From Zygaena filipendulae (lineage: Eukaryota > Arthropoda > Insecta > Lepidoptera > Zygaenidae): a stretch of DNA of 64,000 bases. The position numbers and the translations under genes were made by a program. This document shows positions 1-12,109 of the stretch, in pieces (the stretch's first letter is position 1; every line of letters begins with the position of its first letter). Under the pieces are notes generated by a model, which did no database searches, had not been told where the DNA came from, and worked only from the letters and a program-made list of their open reading frames with translations. The stretch spans positions 4,866,001 through 4,930,000 of the forward strand of contig OU015649.1 of NCBI GenBank assembly GCA_907165275.2, given 5' to 3'.

Positions 1-203
1 ATACTAATCACTCATTCATTCATTGACTGATCACAAAATGCTGAAAACTACACTAACTGTTCTATTTTTTTGAAATAGCAACCATGATAATGTAGCTGTA
101 GCTGTAGTACTTGCACATCTTAACGTTTTAATACTGATTGGATACGAATCTTAGTTTAGTAGCTTAGTTTTGTTGCATTACTTAATTCATTTTGTTATTT
201 CAG

Positions 204-1606
204 AATAAAATCACAGATGATCAAAAGGAAATGGACTGCACATATCATTGTAAATATGCTTCTCGAATACCAATGCTGGCGATGGACCCTTCAGTAGCTG
301 TGGTTAGTATCTTAGGCTTAAATTACATGAAACTACGCACTTTATTGTAGCCAAGTTGAGCCAAAAGTGACGTGGAAGGGGAAAGTTCGCGCATGTGCGC
401 CCACTGACCGACCACTGTTAACTAATTAGGCGCACGCGTTTCGGCGAACTCCCCCCGCCCACCCTTCAATCCACCTAAGAGATCTAAAAATCGTTTATGA
501 GCAACCAAGGTTATTAGCTCAACTTGATTGCCGGCTACTATACCTAAGTCAACTAATAGCTAAATTAACACTATAGCAGAGATATCTTAGCATATCACAG
601 AAATGTTATGCTTTATGTCGTTACGTTATAAAAAAAGCCACGGTATTGATAAACACTACCGATTGACGGTAATCGTGCGAGGATGCGTCGTCGTAGTAAT
701 ATAGTTCCTTTGAACATTTGCATAGGATACTCTCAGGAACAACGTGTGTATAAATATTTTCCACTAGCTGTACCCTGCGGTTTCACCCGCGTGAATTCCC
801 GATTCGGAATACCCACAGGAACTATTTTTTGCTAAAATAAACATAGCCCAAGTTACTCCTTATAATATCACCTATCTGCCTGTGAAAGTCCCGTTAAAAT
901 CGGTCCAGATGATTCAGAGATTAGCCGGAACAAACAGACAGACCGACATAGAAAAATTTTAAACATTGATTTTTTTATAGAAGTACCGGGTATACTTTTA
1001 TAATTATGCATTTAGTGAAAAGCTGTTAATTTGCAATCACAAACAGACACTTCAATTTTATTTATATGTATAGATTACAGTCGTTCTCGTGTTGCGATCC
1101 CCCAGTGTTTCCTGTGCCGGACGCGCGGCGACTACGACGAGCTGTGCGCGACGTTCGAGCAGCAGCTGCCGCGCGACGCGCAGCTGTTCGAGCTGGTCGC
1201 CGAGCGGCCCGCGCACTGGGGGCCGCCCTGCCACGCCAGCATCGACCTGCAGAACACGTCGCTGTTCAACGGTAAGGGCACTGGGCACAACCTTACTATT
1301 ATAGGTATTATGAATGCGAAAGTGGCTAAACGGCTCAATCGACCACCGCCACGAAATTTTGCATACACGTCGCCAGGGGTAGGGGTTTTTCTGACTACGA
1401 GTGAGATCAAAATTTCAACGGATAATAATGAATAAACAGATTGGTTTCAGAGTTATATCCTAATTTTCATACATTTTGAACATTTCTCACTTCGGAAAGT
1501 AACATTTCGTTTTCTAATTTTTTTATTTTTATATCATTTCGTTTCAGATTTTGAAAACGTCGATCGACAATTTGATGATTCTGATGAAGAATTTGAAATC
1601 CTATGA
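204..1606 (+). CDS. C-terminal three exons of an unrecognised protein (5' part outside window)
   Basis: Three exons join in frame: 204-302, 1106-1271 and 1548-1606. The first follows TTTCAG and ends at G|GTTAGT. The second follows a pyrimidine-rich stretch ending CCCCCAG and ends at G|GTAAGG. The third follows GTTTCAG and ends in TGA. The visible 107-residue tail starts NKITDDQKEMDCTYHC, has a GC-rich Cys-containing middle (CFLCRTRGDYDELC, HWGPPCHASIDL) and ends in a very acidic stretch (DDSDEEFEIL). An acceptor at 1073 or 1080 is also possible, but only 1106 keeps the phase with the upstream exon. I do not recognise the family. The paired cysteines and acidic tail are suggestive but not diagnostic. 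Upstream exons lie left of base 1. Confidence 0.6.
763..955 (-). repeat. Helitron-like interspersed repeat, degenerate copy (intron of partial gene)
   Basis: Begins ACTAGCTGTACCCTGCGG and reads TTTCACCCGCGTG, the reverse complement of the family core that ends ...CAGCTAGT. The far end (CCGTTAAAATCGGTCC, then ACAGACAGACCGACATAG) matches the usual distal part. The family resembles the Lep1-type non-autonomous Helitrons of Lepidoptera. That name is from memory and was not checked. Confidence 0.6.
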
Positions 1607-1756
1607 GAGCTGATGAAAGTGATACTAATGAGTATGCGATGTTATACTTAGGTACGCAGTTTTAAGGTTTTATATAGTAACTTATGAAAAGAACATAAAC
1701 TTATATTTTTTTATTTATTTAAATTTGCTCTCATTTGTTACTTAAATATTTGTTGC

Positions 1757-1762
1757 AATAAA
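1757..1762 (+). terminator. Candidate poly(A) signal of the partial gene
   Basis: AATAAA lies about 150 bases after the stop codon at 1604-1606, the first canonical signal on this strand after the last exon. Its role is inferred from position only. Confidence 0.35.
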
Positions 1763-2105
1763 CGCATAATAGGGATAGTTTCAATACATTTTGATACTTC
1801 TGCAAGACTAGTTTTCGAGATGGACATAATATCTGAAATCGTCAGTAGAGAAATGTCTTCAAGGGTCATGAGCTCGATTTTTATGTAAGTAACTTTATAC
1901 GTACATATCATTTAGGCGTTCCTCTCTCTATTTTCTAGTTACTACTATCCTTTATCGCTATAGTTACTTACGTTTTTTGAATCAGTTACTTTAACTACGG
2001 CTGTGAGTGGAACCTGTTCATTATCCAAAAAACGGACGCTTGCAAATCAGCACACGTGACAGAATTGAAACCTAGCTATGTCAGAGTAGTTTCGTTCACA
2101 AAGTT

Positions 2106-2340
2106 ATGCCTGCACTACATTATCGCCGATAATCGTCGATCGTGTGATCGTGTGATCGGCGATAATGTGGACACCTCAACGCAACCACAGGCGATTCCCT
2201 TTGATGCGTGCCCAAAAACCGACAGTTCACGGGTCGCAGGCGATCATAGACGATGATCGGCGAGTACAGCCGAGTATGCCCTCTACACTATCGTGCCCGC
2301 GCATAATCGTCTGTACTCGCCGATAATGTAGTGGAGCCAT
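2106..2340. mobile_element. MITE with imperfect terminal inverted repeats (CACTACATTATCG...)
   Basis: The left end reads GCACTACATTATCGCCGATAAT, and the right end is the reverse complement of CTCCACTACATTATCGGCGA. The inverted ends are about 20-25 bp around a ~235-bp body, with an internal direct repeat of CGTGTGATCG. It is too short to code, so a non-autonomous DNA element is the simplest reading. No clear target duplication was identified. Confidence 0.6.
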
Positions 2341-4124
2341 TACATTCAACTTACTTCTCTTATCAAACGAACTCAGTTTAGCATTAGGGACAAAATTAAT
2401 TTTTGTGATTTTTGGTTTGCTCTTTTGATAATATATTTTTTTCTACGCTTTAAATAAATTGATAAAATAAAACCGCCTGAATTTTAAAATGTTAAAAAAA
2501 ATATGACACCTGGCATGCATAATTTTGTACTTTTAGTGACCGAGTTTGACAGAAAACAAATTATGGCTTTTATAAGAAAAATTTTCACTCACTGCAAATA
2601 CAGGTCCAACAGTATATTATCTCAATAACTTCTACTCGTAATTCGTTATGTAAACTTTGAAATATGTATGTAAAAAGTTTAGATTTCCCATAGATCGAAC
2701 TCTTGACTATTATGGCAGCTTTTACCTATTTCTCATAATATCCGATTTGACCATACATACTCGTCTCAAAAAATAATTTTGTACGGTGAACGTTGAAACG
2801 GTGTCGCAGTGAACGGCGTGCAAAGTGCTTTCTATACTTATTTAATTTAAAAAAAAGTTGCTGATTAAATAGGTATAGAGCTGGTTTTTCTATAACAGCG
2901 GCGGGGTCTGTACTTCTGTAGCCACTAGAGTCTAGTGACTAGACACTACACGCGATGGCGAATGCCGCGCGAAGTGATTCGTGTCAAATGCACGCGCTCT
3001 CACGATTTCTATGAAATATGAATTACCATTTTAGAATTATCATAATAGCAGACTTGGGACCCTATTTTACAATAGATTTATCAAGTCCAGGTTTTTCACG
3101 GAATAATGTTTTTATTTTTATTTTAATTGCCATTTTTAGATCTATCGCTTGATGTTAAACCATGTGAATGTGGAGGCGAGCCCATTTAGCGATTCGTAAA
3201 GTTACGTGATGCGATGTGGAGTGCGAATTATACACATAATGCGTGACTTGAAACGCGGCCATGGATTAACACCAAGCGACGGAATAAGATATACATGACG
3301 TATGTAGATTAGAATAATGTCTGTTGGAATTATATTTTGCAGTGCCTTTTAAAATGATAACTCGAGTAAGTATTTAAGTACTTACGATAATAATCGGGAT
3401 ATTATTACGTCTGAATAACAAAAATACTTTCCGGTTTTTTCATACGTTCCACCCTTTTTGTGATAAATGACGTAACTTTTTTTAAATGATATAATTTGAA
3501 CTTGACTTACCGTTTCAAGTTTTAACAAAAAGAAACGAAGTCGAAAGGTTTAGGTACATATTGTGTTGTTCTTTTATTTCTTCAGCTGCATTTCTGTTTG
3601 TGTGATACAATGTCAAGTAAAAATGAAAATAATATGATTACATTCTTTCAAGTAAGTAATTTTATCTAGTCATAATGTTTCATGGTATTTGTGCAATTAT
3701 GTACACCAATAGGCACGACTTGCTCGATGTGACGAGAATTTGATTTAAGCTACTCTAAAAAATTATACTTACATCACAAAATTATAAAACGGCCAGCGAT
3801 ATTTAAGGGGCAAACTCATTCACAATTCGCATCATTCTGTATCTTGCATTAGAGCATTCAGAACGGAAGTAGGTACCTACGCACCCCTTACGTATTTACA
3901 TCTGTTAAATTGTTTATTAGTTCATATTGGTTTATAAAAAGTTAGAACTAGTTGGTGATCACTCGTCACTAGATCCGGTTTTTTTAATAGGCGTGGTTCA
4001 TATCCAGTTGTTCCCTTCACGGTGACAAATGGGACATTTTACGACATTGTCCATACGCCCGTTTGTTACCGGATGGAACATTCGCGGCAGAGACCAAGTG
4101 AGACTAACTTGTATCCGGGAATGT

Positions 4125-4186
4125 AAAAAAAACATACATACAATCGAACATAGAACCTCCTCCTTTTTGGAAGTCGGTTAATAACT
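4125..4186. repeat. Fragment of common lepidopteran repeat (CCTCCTCCTTTTTGGAAGTCGGTT)
   Basis: Contains ACATACATACAATCGAACAT followed by CCTCCTCCTTTTTGGAAGTCG. Similar pieces occur at 16070-16132 and, reverse-complemented, at 53357-53410. I recall this as a frequent end of interspersed elements in Lepidoptera, but I cannot name the parent element. Confidence 0.45.
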
Positions 4187-4217
4187 TGCGCCATAGGTAC
4201 ACATACCTATATAAGTA

Positions 4218-4408
4218 CTAGCTGTGCCCCGCGGTGTCACCCGCGTGAGTTTCGGAGTTCCTGCGGGAATTCCGGGATGAAAAATAGATAGTAGCCGATT
4301 CTCAGACCTACTGAATATGCATATAAAATTTCATGAGAATCGTTCAAGCCGTTTCGGAGGAGTATGGGAACGAGCATTGTGACACGAGAATTTTATATAT
4401 TAGATATA
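4218..4408 (-). repeat. Helitron-like interspersed repeat
   Basis: Starts ACTAGCTGTGCCCCGCGGTG, has the palindromic-looking CCTGCGGGAATTCCGGGAT block, and ends around ATATTAGATATAG. It is closely similar to the copy at 12454-12625 over the distal CGTTTCGGAGGAGTATGGGA part, so these two are a subfamily. Confidence 0.7.
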
Positions 4409-5256
4409 GTTCAGAAGTTATGAGGAAACAGAGGAACATATTTCTTTTTTTCGCCGTAGTCGGGTAAAAATTAGCATTGAAATGAGATAGCTACTCCCAT
4501 TTGGATTAATCTAAATTCCGTACCTTTTTGCAATAGCACCAACTGTGTAGTTGTGAAGAACGCCGATTACATCCCATAGCATAAACGGTATGGTACAGAA
4601 TGATGACCAATGGTTGCCCCTTTACCATATTATGTAGAAATATTTTTTATTCTGTACTTATATCAATTCTATAATTTTATTGAAGTGGCGTTGAACCCTG
4701 CCGCTTTGAACGTGTAACAAAACGGTAAAAATATATTCGGAATGATCTCTAGGCAAGCGTTAGGTAGTACTGACTTTTGCCTATTTATTTAAATAAATAA
4801 AATCATTAAATATCGCTTTGTCTTTCTGTTACACGATTAAATTATAATACTTTATATTCACTAATTGGACAGTGCAATAATGTTGCGAAAGTGATTGCAC
4901 TATTTTATTTGGTGGGAGAGCATTAATTTTAGTTAAATAGTTATATAGATATTATGCCATTAGATATTAATTTATAATCGTTTAAACAACACAAAAATAT
5001 ATTTAATGGACTGGAATTTAGATGTTAGTAATATTTATCAAGTAGATATCGCAATTTTAAAATAAAGGACTTGCGCATATCTGACGAATATTTTTTTTAT
5101 GCTGCTATTTTAGTTTTTACATTTCTTACAACGTTCCCTCCCACTTGCTTTGTTGCGACTTGCGAAAGAATATCTCGCATTGTACCGATTCGTAATTCAC
5201 TCCTGAATGCCTGCGCTTGGATTCTTTGCGGCCGCACCTAAGAAGAATGAGCTCTA

Positions 5257-5442
5257 GGCACGCCAAGGGATTTTTTAGCCTTTAGGTGACGAATAAATGG
5301 TAGGTATGTGCTGTCTTAATTTTTGTAACTTTTATTGATGTCATAAACAGGCAAGATTATTTGACTTTAATATCGAAATTACATCTACCTAAGTTATATT
5401 CATAGTTATTGCGATTTGTCACCAAAAATCCCCTGGCGTGCC
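5257..5442. repeat. Short inverted-repeat element (GGCACGCCA...TGGCGTGCC)
   Basis: The left arm GGCACGCCAAGGGATTTTTT and the right arm (reverse complement GGCACGCCAGGGGATTTTTG) face each other about 186 bp apart, and both continue to a GGTGAC motif. The structure fits a MITE or fold-back element. Its boundaries are approximate. Confidence 0.4.
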
Positions 5443-5641
5443 GTCTCGCCAGTGCGCACTAGCCCCTAGTTGATGTGTTGTATTTATGAAGTGGACCTTC
5501 TGTTCCTGAATTGATGTAAGCATTATCTGATATGTAAAGACGGTTTTCATATCGGCATCCAGCAGCATAAAAAAATTCCAGATATTTTTTGTCGGATGTG
5601 CGCAGTGTAGTGATATATTTTGTTCCATTCAAATTTAATAT

Positions 5642-5953
5642 ACAGGTGGCCGGGGAAGTGACGTTCAGGGATATCCAAAAATCACCTCATGAACCTATGT
5701 TTTAAATTTTTAGTAGTTTATATTATTTATATATTTTTATTAGTTCGCGAGCAGTAGTAACGAAAGTTTATCTCATAGAAAAAAAAATAGCGCCAATGAC
5801 TAAATTATGTATTTTAAAAAACCCTTTAATTTGAAAAATCGTGAAATACCCAACCTTAATCGTTGTGAGGGTTTCGTAAGTACCTCAAGGAAAAAAAGAA
5901 CCGAATAATACATACCTACGGAAGTTGTGAAAGTCATTTACCCTGGCCACCTA
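5642..5953. mobile_element. MITE with AGGTGGCC... terminal inverted repeats
   Basis: The left end reads ACAGGTGGCCGGGGAAGTGA, and the right end is the reverse complement of TAGGTGGCCAGGGTAAATGA, giving ~20-bp imperfect inverted termini around ~310 bp. TA-rich flanks (TATACA / TATATA) fit a TA-type target, but this is not proven. Confidence 0.6.
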
Positions 5954-6323
5954 TATAATAAGTATGTATAGAATACACATTGGACGAGGACGCCAAAGAC
6001 TGGAAAAATATTTTTTTATTAAATATTATAATGATGATAATAATTTTCAATAAACACGATACTACTATGCGTAAATAAAACATTTTTATTCATATTATGA
6101 CGACCATTTATTTTATTATTAACATACAATAAACCTTTGGTAGATTATTTATTATTATCAATAGGTATAATATATTTAAGTTATTGGACGACACTCAAGG
6201 AAGGTAACGCTACTTCTTTACATTTCAATTTTATATTATCTATTCATGAAATATGAAAAATTCAACTAAAAATATGTACTTAACGAATTACACTCACAGT
6301 TCGCCTTATATTATACGTATAAT

Positions 6324-6470
6324 ACTAGCTGTTCTCCGCGGTTTCACCCGCATTAAATGCGGAGCTCCCGCAGGAATTCCGGCTTAAAGCACCCTTGTCG
6401 TTATCTGCGCCCTCTGACAACGTGTATGCAAAATATCACGATGATCGGTTAAATAAGGGCGTAAAATCGT
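6324..6470 (-). repeat. Helitron-like interspersed repeat, partial
   Basis: Begins ACTAGCTGTTCTCCGCGG then TTTCACCCGCATTAAATG, with the CCCGCAGGAATTCCGG block. The distal end fades near 6470. Confidence 0.65.
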
Positions 6471-8516
6471 AACCTACAATTAAACTCACATTTGCATTTA
6501 GGTATATTATTAGTTAAGAAAGTTGAAATGCAACCTTTCGTTGACAATAAACGTAAAAATTTTGTTTTTATAATTGAAATACAGGAAGTTACAAAATAGG
6601 ATTTTCTTTGTTTGAATAAAATTCTATATTATATCCTATCCTATGAGGATAAATTATCCTCACAAAAAAATGTTTTAACCGTTGCATTCTTGTTAATATT
6701 TTATGTAATACTTTTCAAAAATAATATACACACTTAAAGCAAATATTAACAACAAACATGTTGACACATAATTTTGATTTGCATCACAAATAGCATAGAC
6801 TTATTTTGCTGTAAATATAGTGTGTTTCTGAATACTTTTAATATCTGTTAGTAGTAATTTTTGTAAAAGTCGAGAAACTATACCAAAAAAGGATAAAATT
6901 TTGCAATACCATTGTTAATAAATAATTACTTTGGATATTGTATTAATTACCTATTAGCGATATTGCTAAGTAAATTATTTTATGTACATTTTTGGCCCCG
7001 AGTATTTATTTTGAATGATTAATACTAGATTTTTTTTATGTAAACCGCCGAGAACTTCTACAGAAAGAACTGTTAAAAATAGTATAATACATTAATGATT
7101 GCACTAAAAATATTGCACTGAATTGTTTAAAACAAATATCGGAACATACACCATGACTAGCACCAAAAACTAATAAAAATGAATAGTACATAATGCCAAA
7201 CAATAAAATACACTAAGCGAACAGTTTCGATACTTAAAAAAAATACATTTTTAATAATTTTCATGCACTTGAACCTACTGACACACAGTAATAAATTTTG
7301 TATATTCATAAGATTACATAAGAGACAATTATAACGTTTACGAGTATACATCAAAGATTTTTGACTCTACAACATCATACAAGAGTCATACAATGAAAAT
7401 TTATTTAATCATACTTCAAAAAACACACTGTAATTTACATATTTATTTATAAGAAAAATCAAGAGGTTTTTAAGTTAAAAACTTAGAATTACTATGTATA
7501 AAGGTCTTAAGCCCACTTACACGACTCGCTCCCACCCGGCAAAAATAATACAATTTAAAATATATGGGCACAGCTCACTGTCAGCGCGCGCTTACCGCCG
7601 CGCTCACAGATACCACAAATATCTTGATGCAGTGCCTTTTAAGTTTTGTATCACAATCACAACCATCCAATAAATTCAATTTTTTTAAAGTACATTATAC
7701 ATAATATACTTTTATATTATAATTTAACGTTTAAAAATATAAAGATCTCTTTTAAGTCATAATAGTTCACAGACGAAGGCTATTATTTACACGTTATCTT
7801 TATAAATTGCCTTCCAAAATATTTATTTATAAAATATTTTTTATGTACGTATTTTTGCTTAATTTTTAATAACTTCATGAGTTTCTTTAATACATAAAAC
7901 ATCGAATATTAGAATCTTTTTTACGAAACAGACTCTTACACCAAAGTTAAATTAGTGTTAGTTAGTAAAATCTTGATATTGATAACAATAAAGTGTGGCT
8001 GTACATTTAAGTTGGCAGTCACCTAGTAGAAAACATATTAGAAGTATTTTACAGAAGTATATGACAGTTATGAATTTCCAAAACAATAATTATATTATAC
8101 CTATTAGTATAACAATGCAACAAGGGGATGTAAAATTAACATCTAATGAAATGCATTAATAAAAAAGCTATCTAAAAGGAAAGTTGATTAACAATGTATT
8201 CACATTTACATATTATATGTCAAAACATTTTTTTCTTTGGTTGGACAGCACCATAATACTAATACAGAAAGATACACAATTTATGATAGTTATTCATTAA
8301 GACCAAGTCTTCAGTTTTCACTTTTCAATACTACTTGTAACAATAAAAAGACAAATTCAGCTACCATTCTGGGATTCCTAGCTACTTACCTTAAGAAAAC
8401 ACAGTACCAACATTTAAACTTTACATGTGATGTTATTTCTTTAGGTAAATAGAAAACAATATTCATTACATTTGTTTTAAGTTCATTAAACATTAAAAAT
8501 AGCTAAAAAAGATATC

Positions 8517-11076
8517 TTATTGTGTGGTTCCTGAAGATATTTTTCCACTCAAAAAATTTATGACTAAAACAGTTATATTGTCCACTGAGCCCCTATAATA
8601 AGCTTGAAGAGTCAAGCTTTTGGCTCCATAATCAGGTTCGTCTAATCTTTCTTTTATAAATTTAACTGCTTCTTCATTTGAGAATGTATCCCATAGACCA
8701 TCAGAAGCAAGAACAAGGAAAATAGGTTTGTGGTCATCAAGATTGAAAGTGAGAATGTCAGGGTCTGCTATAACAAAATTCTTATCTTTAAGAGGATAAT
8801 CACCCATGGCACGAGATGTCGCCAAGATGCCTGCCACTCTCCACACCCCATTAAAAGCTATGTACCCGCCAGCTGCTTCTATCCTTCTTTGTTCTCGAAC
8901 CTAAAATAATAATTCATAAAAGAAAAACAAGAAAATCAGAAATGTTAATAAAGGTAATATAATACTAATTTAGTAATTAGGTGAAAAACTGCTCAAGCAT
9001 TTTTTATGTTTCTAAATAAAGAACCATATTTGCATTATTTTTAAGCTCAAAATAAGACAGGTTCAAAAGTTCAAAGCATGTTCTTTTACAAAATGTCACT
9101 TTTCAACCTAATTAATGATTTAGTTTATCCATACTAATATTACTAGCTGTCCCCCGCGATTTCATTCGCGGTAATTTCGGAGTTCCCGCGGGAATTCCGG
9201 GAAAAAGTACTCTAAGTATGTCCATCTTTGTACCCCCCTGACAGTAGTTTATGGTGATTAGCTGTTCCCCGCATTAGTGCCGGAGTGCCCGGAGGAATTC
9301 TGGGATAAAAACTATCCTATCTTTTAAGTTGGACCATATTATACATGGTTACAAAATTTTATCAAAATCCGTTCAGTAGTTTCGGAGTCCATCGTGGAAG
9401 AACATCGTGACACATGATTTATATATAATAAGATGAGATAAAGAGCAAAAACTTGTGAGTTTGTGACGTTGTAAGGAGTAATCTCTGGATCTACTGAACC
9501 AATTTTGAAAATTCTTTCACTTATAGGAAGCTACAGTGATCCTGAGTGTCATAGGGTACTTTTTATTCCGGTGGGTAAAACCATGGGGGAACAGCTATCT
9601 CTGGATCTACTAAAGTGATTTTGAAAATTCTTTCACTTATAGGAAGCTATAGTGATCTTGAGTGACATACGGTACTTTTTAACCCAGAATTCCCGCGGGA
9701 ACTCCGAAGTTGGTCTCCGCGGAGATTGTAGGGAGTAATCTCTGGATCTACTGAACTGATTTTAAAAATTCTTTCACTTATAAGAAGTTACAGGAATTCC
9801 CGCGGGAATTCTGCAGTTTGTGAAGTTGTAATCTACTAAACCGATTTTAAGAATTCTTTCACTTATAGATAGGAAGCTAAAGTGATGAAGAGGTTACTTC
9901 AGAATTCCAGTGAGAACTCCGAAATAACCGCGGGTGAAACCGTAGGGGTCAGCTAGTATATACAATGAGTTTCTTGAAAAGGTGCTTAATAGCTAAGTTA
10001 GGAAATCAGAAAAGTGTATTCAGGTGTAACAGCTAGTTAGCCGAAATATTAAAAAAATATGACAAAAAAATTAATACCTGTTGTGGTTTATGGTCAAAGG
10101 AGACAGGAATTGCATTTCCTCGAGAATCACACATAACACCTCTTGAATCTCCCACATTGGCTACTATGAGATTATTGGCTTCCATCAGTGCAATAAGAGC
10201 AGTAGTGCCAGCAACGTTCATAGAACGTTTTGCAGCTTCAACAAGCAACCTATCTGCTGCCAGCACTTCGTCTGTCAATAGTCTGCCATAATTCACTTTA
10301 CCTTTATCTAAATAAGCTGTTATTGGTATAGTAATGTTTTTGATAGGTTTTGCTGTAGGCCGTACTTCCCTTGTGATTGGACGGGCTTTTGACAGTTGAG
10401 CCAACAATTCTGGATCAGTTATTTCTTTTTTTAAACTATCATCAGCAGTGCTTGCTGACTTTTTAAAACTTGTTTTTCTTTCTATATTTGTTTCCAGCTC
10501 TTTAGGCTTAGGTTGTTCTGGACTGTCCTTTTGTGGTGTAATAACAATTTTACCATCTCTATGTGCATTTAGTTCAACAATCTTATTATACAGATTTTGT
10601 ATAAGGTGATCTTTGGCATAGTTAGCGGCGAATTCGCCTCCGTGTCCGTCGAATATAGCAAACAGGGATATGCCTGTGTTGTTAATGTTCTCATTGATAA
10701 TAAACCTGTCTTCCATGTGCATTCTCCTGCCTTTGATTGCGTAAGCTGCGCTTAGTGTGCCTTTAAGTTCCCAGCTTTGTTTGTCTTCCGCCTCCATAAA
10801 TTTCATTCTTTGAACCGCACTCAGTGGACTCATGGCTTGTGACAGTCTGCTCAACAAAGTGCGGCTCCATAATTCTATAGTTTGGAGATACATGAAGAAT
10901 ATAAGGATTCCTACTGCGAACACTACAACTTCAGAACGTAGTAAATAAAGGCGAACCATCTTCCATAAATAGCTCACCGGAGCATCAATAGAGACACTGC
11001 TTGTGAAACGGGAACAAATTTTCACAAAAGAAAGATATGTCTGGTGCAAAACTCTGTCTTCTAATTCGTCTTCCAT
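8517..11076 (-). CDS. PPM1L: PPM1L-like membrane-anchored PP2C-type Ser/Thr protein phosphatase
   Basis: Two exons, 11076-10078 and 8900-8517, join in phase 0 (CAG|GTATTA donor, TTTTAG|GTTCGA acceptor) to give 460 residues. Metal-dependent PP2C motifs appear in order: HMEDRF (~120-125), FDGHGG (~142-147), GTTALIAL (~289), NVGDSRGVM (~306), SRAMGDYPL (~362-370), ASDGLWD (~398-404) and DNITVLVI near the end. A hydrophobic segment at about residues 50-66 (VVVFAVGILIFFMYL) fits the single membrane anchor of PPM1L, which dephosphorylates stress-kinase pathway and ER targets in mammals. A Lys/Ser-rich low-complexity insert (~175-265) makes it longer than the ~360-aa mammalian protein. The start at 11076 is chosen because the frame opens there and the N-terminus precedes the anchor. 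The single intron is occupied mostly by Helitron-like copies. Confidence 0.9.
9142..9432 (-). repeat. Two Helitron-like repeat units, head to tail, in the PPM1L-like intron
   Basis: ACTAGCTGTCCCCCGCGATT starts the first unit. A second AGCTGTTCCCCGCATTAG start follows near 9258, and the pair ends near ATATATAATAAGATG. The orientation is reverse relative to the CTAGT end. Confidence 0.65.
9433..9957 (+). repeat. Tandemly reiterated Helitron-like units ending AGCTAGT
   Basis: The module CTGGATCTACTGAAC-type / TTCTTTCACTTATAGGAAGC / CAGTGATCCTGAGTG recurs about four times before the end CGCGGGTGAAACCGTAGG...CAGCTAGT. It faces the units at 9142-9432, so the intron holds a large imperfect inverted arrangement. 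Confidence 0.65.
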
Positions 11077-11330
11077 GTCCTTAGTGTTAGCAATTAATGT
11101 TTACAATACAAATATTAATTATGTACGTTTTTTAGATTATTTTTGTAGTTTCGCGCATCGCTTTAAATTGCTACTTTGCTCGCTTTTGAGCACAAATTAA
11201 CTAGACATGTCTTTTGAGTCCCGATTTCTATTTCTAACTTGACAGTTGACATGCGTCATGCTTGATAGCTCAGCTGATTCATTGACAATCAATAGACACT
11301 AGACAGTACGGTGACCATCGCGGATGTAAC
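11077..11330 (-). promoter_or_regulatory. Upstream region of the PPM1L-like gene with TTGACAGTTGACA motif
   Basis: This lies directly upstream of the start codon at 11076. TTGACAGTTGACA occurs at 11239-11251. A related TTTGACAATTTTGACAG lies upstream of the zizimin start (63058-63074). A promoter role is inferred from position, and no TATA box was identified. Confidence 0.3.
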
Positions 11331-11567
11331 GTTGTCATTGGCAAAATCGCGATAGGGATATAAAATTAATTGCTAAGCCTTGCTACTACTCCACCTGCGC
11401 CTTAACGTGTAATTGATTCGCGATAATTGATTCTATGCGCAGATGTAGCCAACATTTAGTGCGCTAATTTATTAACGACATTATTAATGGCATAGACATT
11501 AGGCGATAACTCGGGTGTCGGTTTTTTCGACACCTCAAAGGGTTTAAGTGCGTTATTTTACGCAATA

Positions 11568-12109
11568 ATAGGCTATTTGACTATTTTTTTTTAGTCCGTC
11601 TTGTAGATTAACAAAAAATATTGGACACGTATATTTATTTATTTATTTAAAAGTTACACCAACATAGTTAACATTAACACTTACAGTAAAAAAACAAATT
11701 AGCATCAAATAATACCATAAGTGTCACTATACTAACAGGTGATAACGGCATGCGATTTCCAAATAAAATTTATACTATTTGAATATAAAATTTAGAAAAA
11801 CAAAAAAAAAATATAAAATAAAAATATTGATTGAAAGCTTGGTCCAAATAAAAATACAAAACTAAATAAGACGGTTACCTACATTACATTGAGTTGAAAT
11901 TTCGGGTGACGTCACTAACTAGTGCAATTTGTATGGCGGCTTGTAGCGCCAAGTGACGTCATGAGCCCCCACCCTAACTTTAATGCGCTTTATCTCTGTG
12001 TATTTTCATTTATTTGAAAAATAAAAAAATACGTGTCTAATGATTTTTAATTTTCTAAAAGACGGACTAATTAAAATTTTGATTTTTAAAAGTTGTCAAC
12101 ATCCCTATT
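11568..12109 (-). mobile_element. MITE with TGACGTCA sites, copy 1, carrying a nested insertion
   Basis: Shares AGTCCGTCTTGTAGATTA, AATATTGGACACGTAT, GTGACGTCACTAACTAG and AGACGGACTAA with the copies at 43268, 51792 and 60525, and has the opposite orientation to the 43268 and 51792 copies. It is ~540 bp against ~320 bp for the others because ~240 bp (about 11627-11870) interrupts the body. Two TGACGTCA-type sites are visible (about 11908 and 11954). Confidence 0.75.
11627..11800. repeat. (ATTT)n-tailed element inserted into the MITE
   Basis: TATTTATTTATTTATTTAAA followed by AGTTACACCAACATAGTTAA is the reverse complement of 44107-44170, where the same unique segment abuts an (AAAT)n run. A simple-repeat tail next to a shared unique segment fits a retroposed element. 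The right boundary is uncertain. Confidence 0.5.

Larger units (their letters stand above)
1607..8516. other. Gene-poor stretch: intergenic repeats plus probable 3' UTR of the phosphatase gene
   Basis: No open frame here has splice context or family resemblance that I trust. The DNA is AT-rich and carries the repeats listed separately (2106-2340, 4218-4408, 5257-5442, 5642-5953, 6324-6470). The part nearest 8516 probably contains the 3' untranslated region of the minus-strand PPM1L-like gene. I could not fix its end because many AATAAA complements occur. Confidence 0.5.

Noticed and set aside
1058..1410. Minus-strand and alternate-frame ORFs over the GC-rich exon at 1106-1271
   Set aside because: They mirror the real exon. 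Only the plus frame joined at 1106 keeps phase with exons on both sides.
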